From: CAIWAH01 sp043755815
GTDB taxonomy: Bacteria; Verrucomicrobiota; Verrucomicrobiia; Limisphaerales; UBA9464
Reading direction: 5' to 3'
Length of the DNA stretch: 21,507 bases
Assembly (NCBI GenBank): GCA_043755815.1
Contig: JAYUSF010000109.1
Coordinates: 1 to 21,507 of the forward strand
Position 1 is the stretch's first letter; each line of letters opens with the position of its first letter. Positions 1-8,309 of this stretch are shown here, in pieces. The translations under genes were made by a program, and so were the position numbers. The notes beneath the pieces were generated by a model. That model had not been told where the DNA came from and did no database searches. It saw nothing but the letters and a program-made list of their open reading frames with translations.

Positions 1-1
1 G

Positions 2-76
2 CGCCACGCCCTGCGCGAAAACCTCGCGGAAACCGCCGCCGTGCCCCGCCTCACCCAGCTCTATGCCTCGTTGTAG
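2..76 (+). CDS. 3' end of an unidentified gene, possibly a glycosyltransferase (partial)
   Basis: The window opens inside a plus-strand reading frame whose last 24 codons end with TAG at 74-76. The tail has the feel of the C-terminus of GT-B glycosyltransferases (alternating Leu/Arg/Ala helix ending in LTQLYASL), but 24 residues are too few for a family call. It runs tail to tail into the minus-strand gene ending at 61, so the two 3' ends overlap by 16 bp. The identity is a guess; that it is a coding tail is supported only by its helical composition and the clean stop position. Confidence 0.35.
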   Translation, partial: RHALRENLAETAAVPRLTQLYASL

Positions 77-1074
77 CCGTCACGCTTGGCCACCATTCGG
101 TATCGGGCCTGTTCCACCACCAGCGCCCGGCGGACGTGCCGGATGAACTGCCGGAGGTATTGGGCATTGATGGCGACGGACAGCAGACCCAGTTCCCGTT
201 CCAAAGCGCGGACGAGCCACGCCATCCAAGTCGGATCGGGGTTGCCATAGCTGGCGAGGTAGCCGGCAAAGGCAGGATGGCGCAGAAGCGGGCGCGCCCC
301 GCCGGTGCCGGCGAGGAAGCGCAGTTCCCGGATGCGTTCCGCGAGAAGCCGGTAGTCCATCCAGCGCGAGTGCCACTGGTGTTTCCGGCCGCAGCGGATG
401 AGCCAGACGATGGAACCGACGAGCACGAGTTCGACCACCGTGCAGGCCGCCTCCTGAACGTGAAATTCCGGCCCCGTCCACCAGCCCATCAGCAGACAGA
501 GGAGCACCGTGCCCACGGCCAGCGTGCCCATGGCGTAGATGCCGACGAACGAACTGCGGTAATGGTCGGCGTAGTGGTTGGCCAGGCGGTCAGCCCAGCC
601 GTAGTGCGGGTGAAGTTCGTCGGTGGCAGGGTCGAGCACATTGGGCGGGCGGCCGGTGGGGCGCTTCTCCGACCATTCGTCCGTTCGCAGCCAGTCCAGT
701 TCGTCGGGTCGCTTTCCCTCGGGTGACGGCGCCTCCGGCGACTGGATTTTGATGGCGGTCAGTTTCTCCGGTGTCTCGCAGGCGAACAGGTCGCGGAAGA
801 GTTTCCAGGGGAACGCCAGGTTCCAACGGCGACGGCGCTCCGAGAGATAGTCGGGCAACTCTGTCTCCGGAACTCCTTGGTGGGAATGGCCGGACTCTGC
901 GGGAGGCGGCGGGGCGATCACCCCCTCCACTACCTGCTTGAGGATGACTTTGAGCGGAGGCGGGTTGACCTTGGGCCGCAATCCAGTCGCGGGGATGGCT
1001 TCGGGCAAATCGTCGATTGCCTGAAGCCACTGCCAGCCGCCGGCCGCAGTGACGTTAAGCCAAAGCACTGGCAC
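61..1074 (-). CDS. SLATT-like two-transmembrane protein with residual SLOG-like N-terminus (probably truncated)
   Basis: About 337 residues from a GTG at 1074, with no visible ribosome binding site. Residues 1-35 (from PVLWLNV) read like the last strand and helix of a SLOG/Rossmann nucleotide-sensor domain. Residues 36-160 are a Pro-rich, charged linker. Two hydrophobic helices follow at about 176-197 and 209-227, then the amphipathic stretch WMDYRLLAERIRELRFL (238-254) and a long helical tail. Paired helices followed by a YRxLAExxR helix are typical of SLATT (SMODS- and SLOG-associating 2TM effector) proteins, which are predicted membrane effectors of nucleotide-signalled defence. The reading frame stays open upstream to exactly the TAA (1108-1110) of the preceding gene, and most of a SLOG domain is missing, so this may be a decayed or rearranged gene. 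The SLATT assignment is family recognition by eye and is moderately sure; the function is inferred. Confidence 0.6.
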   Translation of the reverse strand: MPVLWLNVTAAGGWQWLQAIDDLPEAIPATGLRPKVNPPPLKVILKQVVEGVIAPPPPAESGHSHQGVPETELPDYLSERRRRWNLAFPWKLFRDLFACETPEKLTAIKIQSPEAPSPEGKRPDELDWLRTDEWSEKRPTGRPPNVLDPATDELHPHYGWADRLANHYADHYRSSFVGIYAMGTLAVGTVLLCLLMGWWTGPEFHVQEAACTVVELVLVGSIVWLIRCGRKHQWHSRWMDYRLLAERIRELRFLAGTGGARPLLRHPAFAGYLASYGNPDPTWMAWLVRALERELGLLSVAINAQYLRQFIRHVRRALVVEQARYRMVAKRDGYNEA

Positions 1075-1107
1075 CTGATGGATCAGGGCGTTTCGGCGTA
1101 GGGATGC

Positions 1108-4100
1108 TTACGGATTTAGCCACCGCCAAACGCGCAGGACCTCCGTTGCGCTCCATGCTTGGGCGTCGCAGCCGCGCTGCATATGCGGTGCGTCGCCGTC
1201 CACGATTTCCGGCAGGTGTCCTGGGCAACCGCGAGCCAGGAGCTCATCGCAGCTGCCGAGGTAGGCGCGCGCGGCGGCCAGCGCCCGGGCGTCTTCGGGG
1301 AATGCCTTCACGAGCGCTTCGCAGAAGGTCGGGAACGTCCAGGTCCACGCCGTGCCGTTGTGGTAGGCGGGCTTGCGGCGGGTGTCTTCGTCGCCTTCAT
1401 AACGGGGCCAGTAGGGATGGTTGGGATCGTTGAGCAGGCCGCCGTGGTTGCCGTAGATTGGCAAAGGCGGAATCACTGGCAACGGCGCGAGCGAACGCAG
1501 CGCGCCGGGCACGACGAGGTATTGGGCGGCAGCGCGGACCATGCGGCGGGCGCGGGTGGCAAATTCCGGATGCCGGTCCAACTCCAGCGCCACGACGAAG
1601 AGGGAGTTGCTGCGGAGCGCGTTGGTAGGCGGCGCCGTGCGTGCGGGCGTTTCGCGGCCAGCGAGCAGCACGTCGGCATACCAGCCACATTCCTCCAGCC
1701 AGAAGAAACGGTGCAGGCTGTCTTCGGCGCGTTTCGCCAGATCGGCCCAAGATTCGCCCCGGCCGTCCCACGGTGCGGCGCCGCGCCGAGCCAGTTGGCG
1801 GAGCAGGCGAATCCACAGCGCCTGGATTTCGACGGGAAAACCTTCACGCGGCGTGCCGGCGGGATGGTTGGTGTCCATCCAGGTGAAGTGACTCGGGCTC
1901 CAGACGAGTCCCGAGGCGTGGTCCACCCGGATGCCGTTGGACGTGCCGCTGAGGTAACCGCTGGCGATGGAGCGCAGGACATCCCCGAGAGTCCGGGTGG
2001 CGTCCGCCGGCGTGTCGTAAAGGGCAGGGGAAGCCTTGGGCACCGCGGCGGCGAGCTCCTCGCAGACGATGCCGAACCAGAGCGGCGCATCGCTGGTGTC
2101 TCGGTTCGAGGCGTCGGTGCCGTGGATGCTGTTGGGCAGGGTGCCCAGGTGCTCGAAGCGGCCGAACGTGGTCAGGAGTTCGCGGACCTCGGCGTGCATC
2201 CCGGCGGCGATCAGGCCGCGGCCGGCGATGAGCGAATCGCGGCCCCAGTCGAGGAACCAAGGATAGCCCGCGATCACGGACTTGGTGTCGTCGCGGCGGA
2301 CGACATACGCCCGGACCGATTGCACGAGCGCGGCGGTGAATGGGTCGAGCGAAGGGGTTTCGGCCGGTTGGGCCGGATGGGAATTTCCGGGCGAAGCCGG
2401 CCCAATCGCCTGCCGGACCGCCAGTTCGCGAAGTTGAACGCGGCGGGAAACAAAGTCGCGTAGCTGTTCAGGCGAGGGCGGGGTGGCCTCGGCGGTTGCG
2501 ACGATCTGAGCGCTCCCGCCCGCGGGCAACCGGATTTCAAACCAACCCGGACTGTAGGCATCACCGCTGCCTTCCTGACCGCGGGTGGATTCCACCGGGT
2601 GGGCGACATGGAGGCTCCATTCTCCTTCGTGGTGATACTCACCGCCATCGGTCCAGGCCCGGAACTGGCGGTCTCCGGTCGGAGCAAATTCAAAACCGTT
2701 GAAAGTGGGCTGGGTGCCTGCCGGAGTGACACAGCCGAGGCAGACCTGTCGGCAATTGGAGCTGAAGTGGTAGTCGGCCGCCTCGTTGCGTTTGGTCTCC
2801 CAATGGAAGTTCCGATCTTCCAGGTCGAGGCGGGCGATGAGGCTGACTTGTGCCTCGGCCGGCAGCGGTTTGCCCAGCCGGGATTCGTGTTCGCCACCTA
2901 CGGGGCGGAAGAACTGGATCGCCACCGTGTTTTGTTCGGCCAGCAGGTCGATGATCAGGTGAAGCTCCACGCAACGCCCATCGCCCGCACTGGCAACGAA
3001 ACGCCAGTGAGCCGGCGGGCCGGGTTCGAAGTCGACCAGGTTGGCGAGGCCGAGCGGAGCGATGAATCCGTCGGCGTTGACCCAGACCCGCAACCGTTTG
3101 GCAAAGACGTGCCGATCGACCGGCACCGCTGTGTGGAGATTCGCGGCGAGCAGGCAGTCGTATTTGGAGCCGATGCGGCCGAAGTCTACGCGGAGACGTG
3201 CCATGCCGCCGCGACCGTTGGTCAGCAGCACGACTGCGTCCGGGTCCAACGCAGTGTTTACCGGCCCAAGCTGCGGTGCCGGGGCGAGGAAACGCAACGT
3301 GGCGTGTAAAGTCTCAACCCGCTGGCCGTAACGCTCCATCGTCAGAGTTGCGTCGGCCGAGGCCGATTTTTCAACCGGGGCGAAACACGCGATGTGGCCG
3401 CCGTTGGCCGAGATCGATTCGACGTTTTGCGGTTGGGCTTCGCCGGCGATCTGCAGCCGTGCCCGGAACGGTTCGGAAGCGTGAACGAGCAGCCAGTGGG
3501 CCGGAGGCACCAAGCTAAGGCGGGAACGGTCCGTCTCGGTCCACCGAACTACGGGGTGATATCCGCCGACCGCCCCGGAAGCGCGGGCGAGGACCGCTGC
3601 GGGATCGCGGTCCACTTCGCCGGCGAGGGCAAGCCAGGGCGTCGTGGCGGGGCTGCCGTTGCCAGCGGGCACATGCGCGCCGGCCCCGATGGCCCAGTCG
3701 GCCCGGGCCCGGGCGTGCCGGTAGCGGTCGCCGGCCTGGCCGATGGGTTTGGGCGCGGGGGCGAAACAATGGGTCGCCCCAGGTTCCAGCGTAATCTCAA
3801 CAAGCGCCTCGCTGGCTTTGGCGCCAAGTTTTACGCCAGTGGGCACAGTTTCCAGAAGGTCATGACCCGGACTGCACAGGCGTGCCCAAACACCGGAGTC
3901 GAGGCGAATGCTCCGCGGTTCGGCGACATCGGGATTGGCGAGGACGAGGACTTCGTCCAAACCGTCGGCCGAACGGCGAAGCAAGGCGTAGACCGGAGCT
4001 CCATCCGGGCTCAGCCGGGTGAGCTGGGCGCCGTCGAAGAAGCAGGGGTGCGTGCAGAGCAGGCGGTTAAGGCGGGCCAGTTCAGCGACCAGATTGGGTT

Positions 4101-5562
4101 CGCTGCCCCAAGCCAGTCCGCGACTGCTATGGACGTTGATCTGTTCGGTCGCGAGCCATTCGACGCCGCTGGTGAATGCGAAGCCACCGCTGACACTGGT
4201 CAGAGCGCAGAGGCGGTTCCGGTGGCGTGACCAGGCCGCATTGATGGTCGGAGCGGCCGTGGATCCGGCCAAAGGATCGGGCGGCGTGCCTAGAAGCGGG
4301 CGGGCAGCCAGACGGGAATTATCGTGGGTCTCGCTGTAATTGATCAGGGTTCCAGAGGTCGCGGCCGCACGGTAAGCGTGGTCGAGGTAGCCGCTCAGTG
4401 GGAGGCCGTCGAAGTTTTGGAAGAGCTCGCTGTAGGCCCATTGCATGCCGCCGTCGCCGAGCAGCGAGTGCGTCGCTTCCCATGAGCCGCCAAGCCCTTC
4501 GAGGAGGAAGAGCGTGTCCGGAAACTCCTGCCGGACACGGGCGGTGATGTATTGCCAGACGTGGGTGGGAACCTTGTAGCCGGCGTCGCACCGAAAGGCA
4601 TCGACGCCGCGCCGGCACCAGATCAGAAACGCCTCGGCGAGGTGTTCCCACAGGGATTTGTGACGTTGATCCAGCTCGACGAGATCTTCCCAGACAACAT
4701 CCCAGGCGCCGGGCGATTCAAATTCGCCATTTGGGCGGCGAATGAACCATTCGGGATGCTCTTCCCAAAGTAAACTACCCCAGCCGGTGTGGTTGATGAC
4801 CAGGTCGAGCATCAGTCGCGCCCCGCGGGCATGCACGGCGGAGGTGAGTTCGCAAAACTGATCCACGCCGTTCGTATGCTTATCGAATTCCACCAGTGCG
4901 GGATCGATCGCGGTCAGATGTTGCAACGCGTAGGGCGAACCAAAGCGGCCAAACCGGGCAAAGGTGGTGGGAGTCGGACTGACAGGCAGGAGATGCAGGA
5001 GCCGGCAACCGAGCGTGTCGATGATGTGGGGCAGTTCCCGGATGACATCGCGGAGTTTGCCGCTGGGCGGAATCACCGCGTAGTCCTCGGCGTCGAGTGA
5101 CACCAGGCGGGGGTCCGGTTCTTCCGTGACCGTTTGGCGCCGCGCTTTGTTTGGCCCAAACATCCGCGGGAAGGCGCAGTAGATCGTGTTGCCGGTGCGG
5201 GTCCAAGCGGGATGAATGCTGATCTCGACGTCGGCGCCGTTTACCCAATGCTGGTTGCCCCGCGGATCAAGGGCGTAGGCCTTGGCCTTGAAGAAGCCGA
5301 CTTCGGCCAAGGGCAAGGTGAGGCGGTGGATGCCTGCTTCCGCGTCGTGCAACGAAAGGTCCCGCCATGACGCACCGGCGAGCGGGAGTTTCTCGAAGTG
5401 AGCCCTGACAATTTCTTCCCGCAGGCGGCGGGCACGGCCAAGATTGGTGCGGAGTCTCGCCGACCAGCCCGGCGGAACACCGTGCAATTCAAAGGTCAGC
5501 AGGTCACCGACGTGGCGCACCAGCCGGGTATCCACCGCAGGGGTCATTTTAAGTTCGGCCAT
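1108..5562 (-). CDS. Alpha-amylase (GH13) / amylo-alpha-1,6-glucosidase (GDE) fusion protein
   Basis: About 1484 residues. It probably remodels and debranches glycogen or other alpha-glucans in the cytoplasm. No signal peptide is visible. Residues 150-500 form a GH13 barrel with the usual motifs: DLVINHTG (about 253-260), FRCD with nucleophile D326, the acid E355 in FLLEG, and HDN around 413-415. A beta-rich middle section carries a GDE_N-like segment starting near TNGRGG (about 780). Residues 1080-1480 are the (alpha/alpha)6 GDE_C domain with GYPWFLDWGRDS (about 1100-1110) and QAWSATE near the end, as in amylo-alpha-1,6-glucosidases (GH133). Start: ATG at 5562 is preferred over a TTG at 5616, which would add 18 unremarkable residues. 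It follows aroB after a 115-bp gap holding a palindrome, so it may have its own promoter. Both enzyme domains keep their catalytic signatures. Which glucan bond the GH13 half acts on (transferase or hydrolase) cannot be told. Confidence 0.93.
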   Translation of the reverse strand: MAELKMTPAVDTRLVRHVGDLLTFELHGVPPGWSARLRTNLGRARRLREEIVRAHFEKLPLAGASWRDLSLHDAEAGIHRLTLPLAEVGFFKAKAYALDPRGNQHWVNGADVEISIHPAWTRTGNTIYCAFPRMFGPNKARRQTVTEEPDPRLVSLDAEDYAVIPPSGKLRDVIRELPHIIDTLGCRLLHLLPVSPTPTTFARFGRFGSPYALQHLTAIDPALVEFDKHTNGVDQFCELTSAVHARGARLMLDLVINHTGWGSLLWEEHPEWFIRRPNGEFESPGAWDVVWEDLVELDQRHKSLWEHLAEAFLIWCRRGVDAFRCDAGYKVPTHVWQYITARVRQEFPDTLFLLEGLGGSWEATHSLLGDGGMQWAYSELFQNFDGLPLSGYLDHAYRAAATSGTLINYSETHDNSRLAARPLLGTPPDPLAGSTAAPTINAAWSRHRNRLCALTSVSGGFAFTSGVEWLATEQINVHSSRGLAWGSEPNLVAELARLNRLLCTHPCFFDGAQLTRLSPDGAPVYALLRRSADGLDEVLVLANPDVAEPRSIRLDSGVWARLCSPGHDLLETVPTGVKLGAKASEALVEITLEPGATHCFAPAPKPIGQAGDRYRHARARADWAIGAGAHVPAGNGSPATTPWLALAGEVDRDPAAVLARASGAVGGYHPVVRWTETDRSRLSLVPPAHWLLVHASEPFRARLQIAGEAQPQNVESISANGGHIACFAPVEKSASADATLTMERYGQRVETLHATLRFLAPAPQLGPVNTALDPDAVVLLTNGRGGMARLRVDFGRIGSKYDCLLAANLHTAVPVDRHVFAKRLRVWVNADGFIAPLGLANLVDFEPGPPAHWRFVASAGDGRCVELHLIIDLLAEQNTVAIQFFRPVGGEHESRLGKPLPAEAQVSLIARLDLEDRNFHWETKRNEAADYHFSSNCRQVCLGCVTPAGTQPTFNGFEFAPTGDRQFRAWTDGGEYHHEGEWSLHVAHPVESTRGQEGSGDAYSPGWFEIRLPAGGSAQIVATAEATPPSPEQLRDFVSRRVQLRELAVRQAIGPASPGNSHPAQPAETPSLDPFTAALVQSVRAYVVRRDDTKSVIAGYPWFLDWGRDSLIAGRGLIAAGMHAEVRELLTTFGRFEHLGTLPNSIHGTDASNRDTSDAPLWFGIVCEELAAAVPKASPALYDTPADATRTLGDVLRSIASGYLSGTSNGIRVDHASGLVWSPSHFTWMDTNHPAGTPREGFPVEIQALWIRLLRQLARRGAAPWDGRGESWADLAKRAEDSLHRFFWLEECGWYADVLLAGRETPARTAPPTNALRSNSLFVVALELDRHPEFATRARRMVRAAAQYLVVPGALRSLAPLPVIPPLPIYGNHGGLLNDPNHPYWPRYEGDEDTRRKPAYHNGTAWTWTFPTFCEALVKAFPEDARALAAARAYLGSCDELLARGCPGHLPEIVDGDAPHMQRGCDAQAWSATEVLRVWRWLNP

Positions 5563-5641
5563 GGCAATCCGAAGACCGGGCAAGTCTCTGGACGGAGTCG
5601 CCCGGAAGACAAGCAAACTGGAAACAATCTGAGGTGGGGCA

Positions 5642-5656
5642 GCGCAATAATTGCGC
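5642..5656. promoter_or_regulatory. Perfect 15-nt palindrome upstream of the debranching fusion gene (candidate operator)
   Basis: GCGCAAT-A-ATTGCGC is a perfect inverted repeat with a one-base centre, 80 bp upstream of the ATG at 5562 and 22 bp beyond the aroB stop. The one-base centre makes a hairpin unlikely; a dimeric DNA-binding protein site is more plausible. No T-run follows on either strand. The regulator is unknown. Confidence 0.35.
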
Positions 5657-5677
5657 GCATGGAGTCGCCGGATTCGG

Positions 5678-6772
5678 TCAGCCCGAAATGGCGTTCAGGA
5701 TCGCTGTGATGTCGGCATCTGGAATCCGCTGTCCGGTGACAACCTGGCCGATGGCATTCGCGAGCACGAACTTCACTTCACCCTGCGCCACCTTCTTGTC
5801 GAGGCGCATGGCGTCAAAGAGCGCCTCGCGCTTCTTTGGAGAAAGTTTGACCGTTACCGGTAGGCCACAGCGCTGAAGCAGGTCGCGGATACGGTCGCCT
5901 TCCTTTTCCGGGAGGCCAGCCATCCGGGTGGAAAGTCGTGCCGCCGCCACTTGGCCGACGCTGATGGCTTCGCCATGGAGGTATTCGTTGTAGTTGGAAA
6001 TGGCTTCAAGACCGTGGCCGATCGTGTGACCCCAGTTCAGGGTGGCGCGCAGTCCACTGGTTTCAAATTCGTCGGCGCCCACGATCTCGGCCTTGATCGT
6101 GCAGCAGCGCGAAATGATCGCCGTCAGGGTGTTGGCGTCGCGCTTGAGAACCTTGTCCAGTTCGCGTTCGAGCCGCCGGAACAGCTCGGCGTCATTGATG
6201 ACGCCGTATTTCACAATTTCGGCAAGACCAGCCTGAAACTCGCGGTCAGGAAGCGTTGCCAAGAGATCGAGGTCACAAAGCACCAATCGCGGCTGATGGA
6301 AGGCGCCGACAAGGTTTTTACCGGCCTTGAGGTTGATTCCGACTTTGCCTCCAACTGACGAATCGACCTGGGCCAAGAGCGTTGTGGCCACCTGCACATA
6401 GGGAACTCCCCGCAGGTAGGTGGCGGCAAGGAAACCGGCGAGATCTCCGACGACCCCCCCACCGAGGGCAATGATGAAAGAACGCCTCTCGAGGCGTTTC
6501 ATCGCCAGCTGGTCGTAGCAATCGGCGACCACCTTCAGCGATTTCGAAGCCTCGCCCGCAGGAACCGTGACGACGTTCGGGACGAATCCCGCCATCTTCA
6601 GCGTTCGGACCAACTGGTCGGCGTATTTGGGGCCAACATTGGTATCGGTAACGATGACACATCGCTCCCCGAGTTTGAGGCGGCGACAAAAGTCGCCGAT
6701 CTTGGCAAGCAAGGCATTGCCTACATGAATGGTGTAGGACCGGTCACCGAGTGGCACTTGGACCGAACGCAT
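5678..6772 (-). CDS. aroB: 3-dehydroquinate synthase
   Basis: 364 residues, a normal length. It converts DAHP to 3-dehydroquinate, step two of the shikimate pathway, in the cytoplasm with NAD+ and a divalent metal. The glycine-rich NAD-binding stretch GGGVVGDLAGF is at 104-114, followed by the highly conserved segment ending VDSSVGGKVGINL (136-148) and KNLVGAFHQP (152-161). The expected metal ligands are E185 in GLAEIVKYG, H249 in NWGHTIGH and H266 in YLHGEA. The ATG at 6772 gives the standard N-terminus; no strong Shine-Dalgarno is visible. It sits 67 bp downstream of the sigma factor gene on the same strand and could be co-transcribed with it. The assignment is secure. Confidence 0.97.
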   Translation of the reverse strand: MRSVQVPLGDRSYTIHVGNALLAKIGDFCRRLKLGERCVIVTDTNVGPKYADQLVRTLKMAGFVPNVVTVPAGEASKSLKVVADCYDQLAMKRLERRSFIIALGGGVVGDLAGFLAATYLRGVPYVQVATTLLAQVDSSVGGKVGINLKAGKNLVGAFHQPRLVLCDLDLLATLPDREFQAGLAEIVKYGVINDAELFRRLERELDKVLKRDANTLTAIISRCCTIKAEIVGADEFETSGLRATLNWGHTIGHGLEAISNYNEYLHGEAISVGQVAAARLSTRMAGLPEKEGDRIRDLLQRCGLPVTVKLSPKKREALFDAMRLDKKVAQGEVKFVLANAIGQVVTGQRIPDADITAILNAISG

Positions 6773-6839
6773 GGGTGGCAGGATATCAGGGCGCTGCCAC
6801 CGGGGAAAGTAGGAACCCTGAACGGCTCCCTACTTCCGG

Positions 6840-8033
6840 TCAGGACACTTCCGCCATCCGTTCGCGGGAGGCCAACCGGTCGCGGAGCTTCTTCAGTGCC
6901 GCTGCTTCCAACTGGCGGATACGCTCGCGGGTCAGTCCGAAATCGGTGCCGATTTCCTCCAGAGTCCGGGCGTCGCCGCCGTCCAACGCAAAGCGTTCGC
7001 GCAAGATCTTCTGTTCCCGAGTATTCAGCGTTTCAACCAGTTCGCGGATGAGTTCGGCATTCGTTTCTTCGCTGACCGATGCCCACGGCATCTTGGCGTT
7101 GTCGTCCGAAATCACGTCAGCGACCCGCCCGGAGTCGGAATCATTGCCCAACGGTGCATCCAGAGAGGTGGTGCCGACCAGAGCGCTTTCGCGCCAGTGG
7201 GCGATATCGTCCTCGGAGACCCCTAAAACGACTGAAAGCTCGGAATCGCGCGGGGGGCGGCCGTGTTTGGCTTCAAATTGGTTTTCCGCCCGCCTCAATT
7301 GGGCAATCTGCTGGACCAAGTGAATTGGCAGGCGGATCGCCTTCGACTGGTTGGAAAGGGCGCGTTTGATCGACTGCTTGATCCACCAGGCGGCATAAGT
7401 CGAAAGTTTTGCCCCTTTGGTGGGATCGAACCGTTCGACTGCGCGCATCAGGCCGATATTGCCTTCGTTAATGAGATCGAGCAGCGGCAGCCCGTAATCC
7501 TCGTATTCCCGGGCAATTTTCACCACGAGCCTGAGGTTTGCCTTGATCATGTGCTCGCGAGCCGCCTCGTCTCCGGCCTGGACGCGATGGGCCAGTTCGA
7601 TTTCCTGCTGCGGCGTAAGGAGGGCCGTTTCCACTGCTTCACGCAGGTAAAGCCGGAGCGAAGTGTTTTCATCCCAAGTTCCCCGTTCGCGCACCGGGAG
7701 CTGGGAAGGAAGCTTGGCGGTCGATTCTCTTCGAACTTCGACTCCAAGCTTTGGTTCGTCCGGAACAATGACGACGTTCGCGTCCCGAACGTTCGCGGGA
7801 TTCACAGTCAGTGGCTGCGCCTGACTCCGGGCAACTGGCGCAGATTTTCGGGCGGAGTGGCTGGCCGGAATCCGCCGGATTGTTTTGACCGGGCCGGCGC
7901 GCCGCAACGCCAACCGGGGCGCCACTGCGGGTTTGGCGCGTCGTTTCGCGACCGTTACACTGGTGGCCCTCCGGGCGCGCACAGTTTTACGGCCCCGACC
8001 GACTTTCTTGGAAACTTGTGTGTTTGCCTTCAT
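6840..8033 (-). CDS. RNA polymerase sigma-70 family factor (RpoD/SigA type)
   Basis: 397 residues. Region 1.2 starts near 121 (DENTSLRLYLREA), region 2 covers about 164-233 with NLRLVVKIAREY, LLDLINEGNIGLMRAVERFD and the -10 reading helix STYAAWWIKQSIKRAL (211-226). Region 3 spans 240-315. Region 4 spans 330-390, with the -35 helix-turn-helix TLEEIGTDFGLTRERIRQLE (357-376). This is a group 1/2 sigma factor. There is no acidic region 1.1 and no large non-conserved insert. Instead residues 1-75 are strongly basic (KKVGRGRKTVRARR near the start). Whether it is the primary factor or a group 2 paralogue cannot be decided from the window, so no symbol is given. ATG at 8033. The 276-bp upstream gap holds several palindromes that could serve its control. 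Confidence 0.95.
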   Translation of the reverse strand: MKANTQVSKKVGRGRKTVRARRATSVTVAKRRAKPAVAPRLALRRAGPVKTIRRIPASHSARKSAPVARSQAQPLTVNPANVRDANVVIVPDEPKLGVEVRRESTAKLPSQLPVRERGTWDENTSLRLYLREAVETALLTPQQEIELAHRVQAGDEAAREHMIKANLRLVVKIAREYEDYGLPLLDLINEGNIGLMRAVERFDPTKGAKLSTYAAWWIKQSIKRALSNQSKAIRLPIHLVQQIAQLRRAENQFEAKHGRPPRDSELSVVLGVSEDDIAHWRESALVGTTSLDAPLGNDSDSGRVADVISDDNAKMPWASVSEETNAELIRELVETLNTREQKILRERFALDGGDARTLEEIGTDFGLTRERIRQLEAAALKKLRDRLASRERMAEVS

Positions 8034-8144
8034 TTATGCTCGGTTGGTTCGTTATCTCGCCAAATTGTTCGAAACTTTCCGCACGATAATTCCCTGCTCC
8101 GACGAATTCCGCGCATTCCAACAGGAGAGAGCACCGGCTGGGCC

Positions 8145-8157
8145 ATGTCTCAGACAT
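8145..8157. promoter_or_regulatory. 13-nt perfect palindrome upstream of the sigma factor gene
   Basis: ATGTCT-C-AGACAT is a perfect inverted repeat 112 bp upstream of the sigma factor ATG. An 11-nt palindrome, TTGTT-C-AACAA, lies at 8173-8183 and a 10-nt one, TTGGCGCCAA, at 8236-8245. They may be operator half-site pairs for control of the sigma gene. None matches an operator I can name, and short palindromes do occur by chance. Confidence 0.25.
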
Positions 8158-8286
8158 ACCCCAACAGGTTGATTGTTCAACAAACCAGTCAATTATTGTC
8201 CGATTTCGAGCATTTGTCCCCCGAGGTCCGGTAAATTGGCGCCAAATGGGCGTTAAAGCGCCTGGCAGGATTGGCACAGTTGGCTC

Positions 8287-8306
8287 AAAACCGCCCGATT
8301 TCGGTT
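8287..8306 (-). terminator. Weak candidate intrinsic terminator after dxs
   Basis: On the minus strand, just past the dxs stop codon, AACCG (8302-8306) pairs with CGGTT (8289-8293) around an eight-base loop and runs directly into TTTT. The stem is only five pairs, so it would be a weak terminator at best. The 276-bp gap before the sigma gene makes a transcription boundary here plausible. Confidence 0.3.
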
Positions 8307-8309
8307 CCG

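Noticed and set aside
1159..2463. A 434-codon plus-strand open frame
   Set aside because: It is antisense to the GDE_C domain of the debranching fusion and has no recognisable motif.
5563..5616. TTG start for the debranching fusion
   Set aside because: It would add 18 residues without a ribosome site; the ATG at 5562 gives a natural start.
8264..8284. Sigma-54-like promoter pattern TGGCA...TTGGC upstream of the sigma gene
   Set aside because: The GG and GC elements are two bases closer than the fixed -24/-12 spacing allows, and it points toward the dxs 3' end with no gene downstream on that strand.
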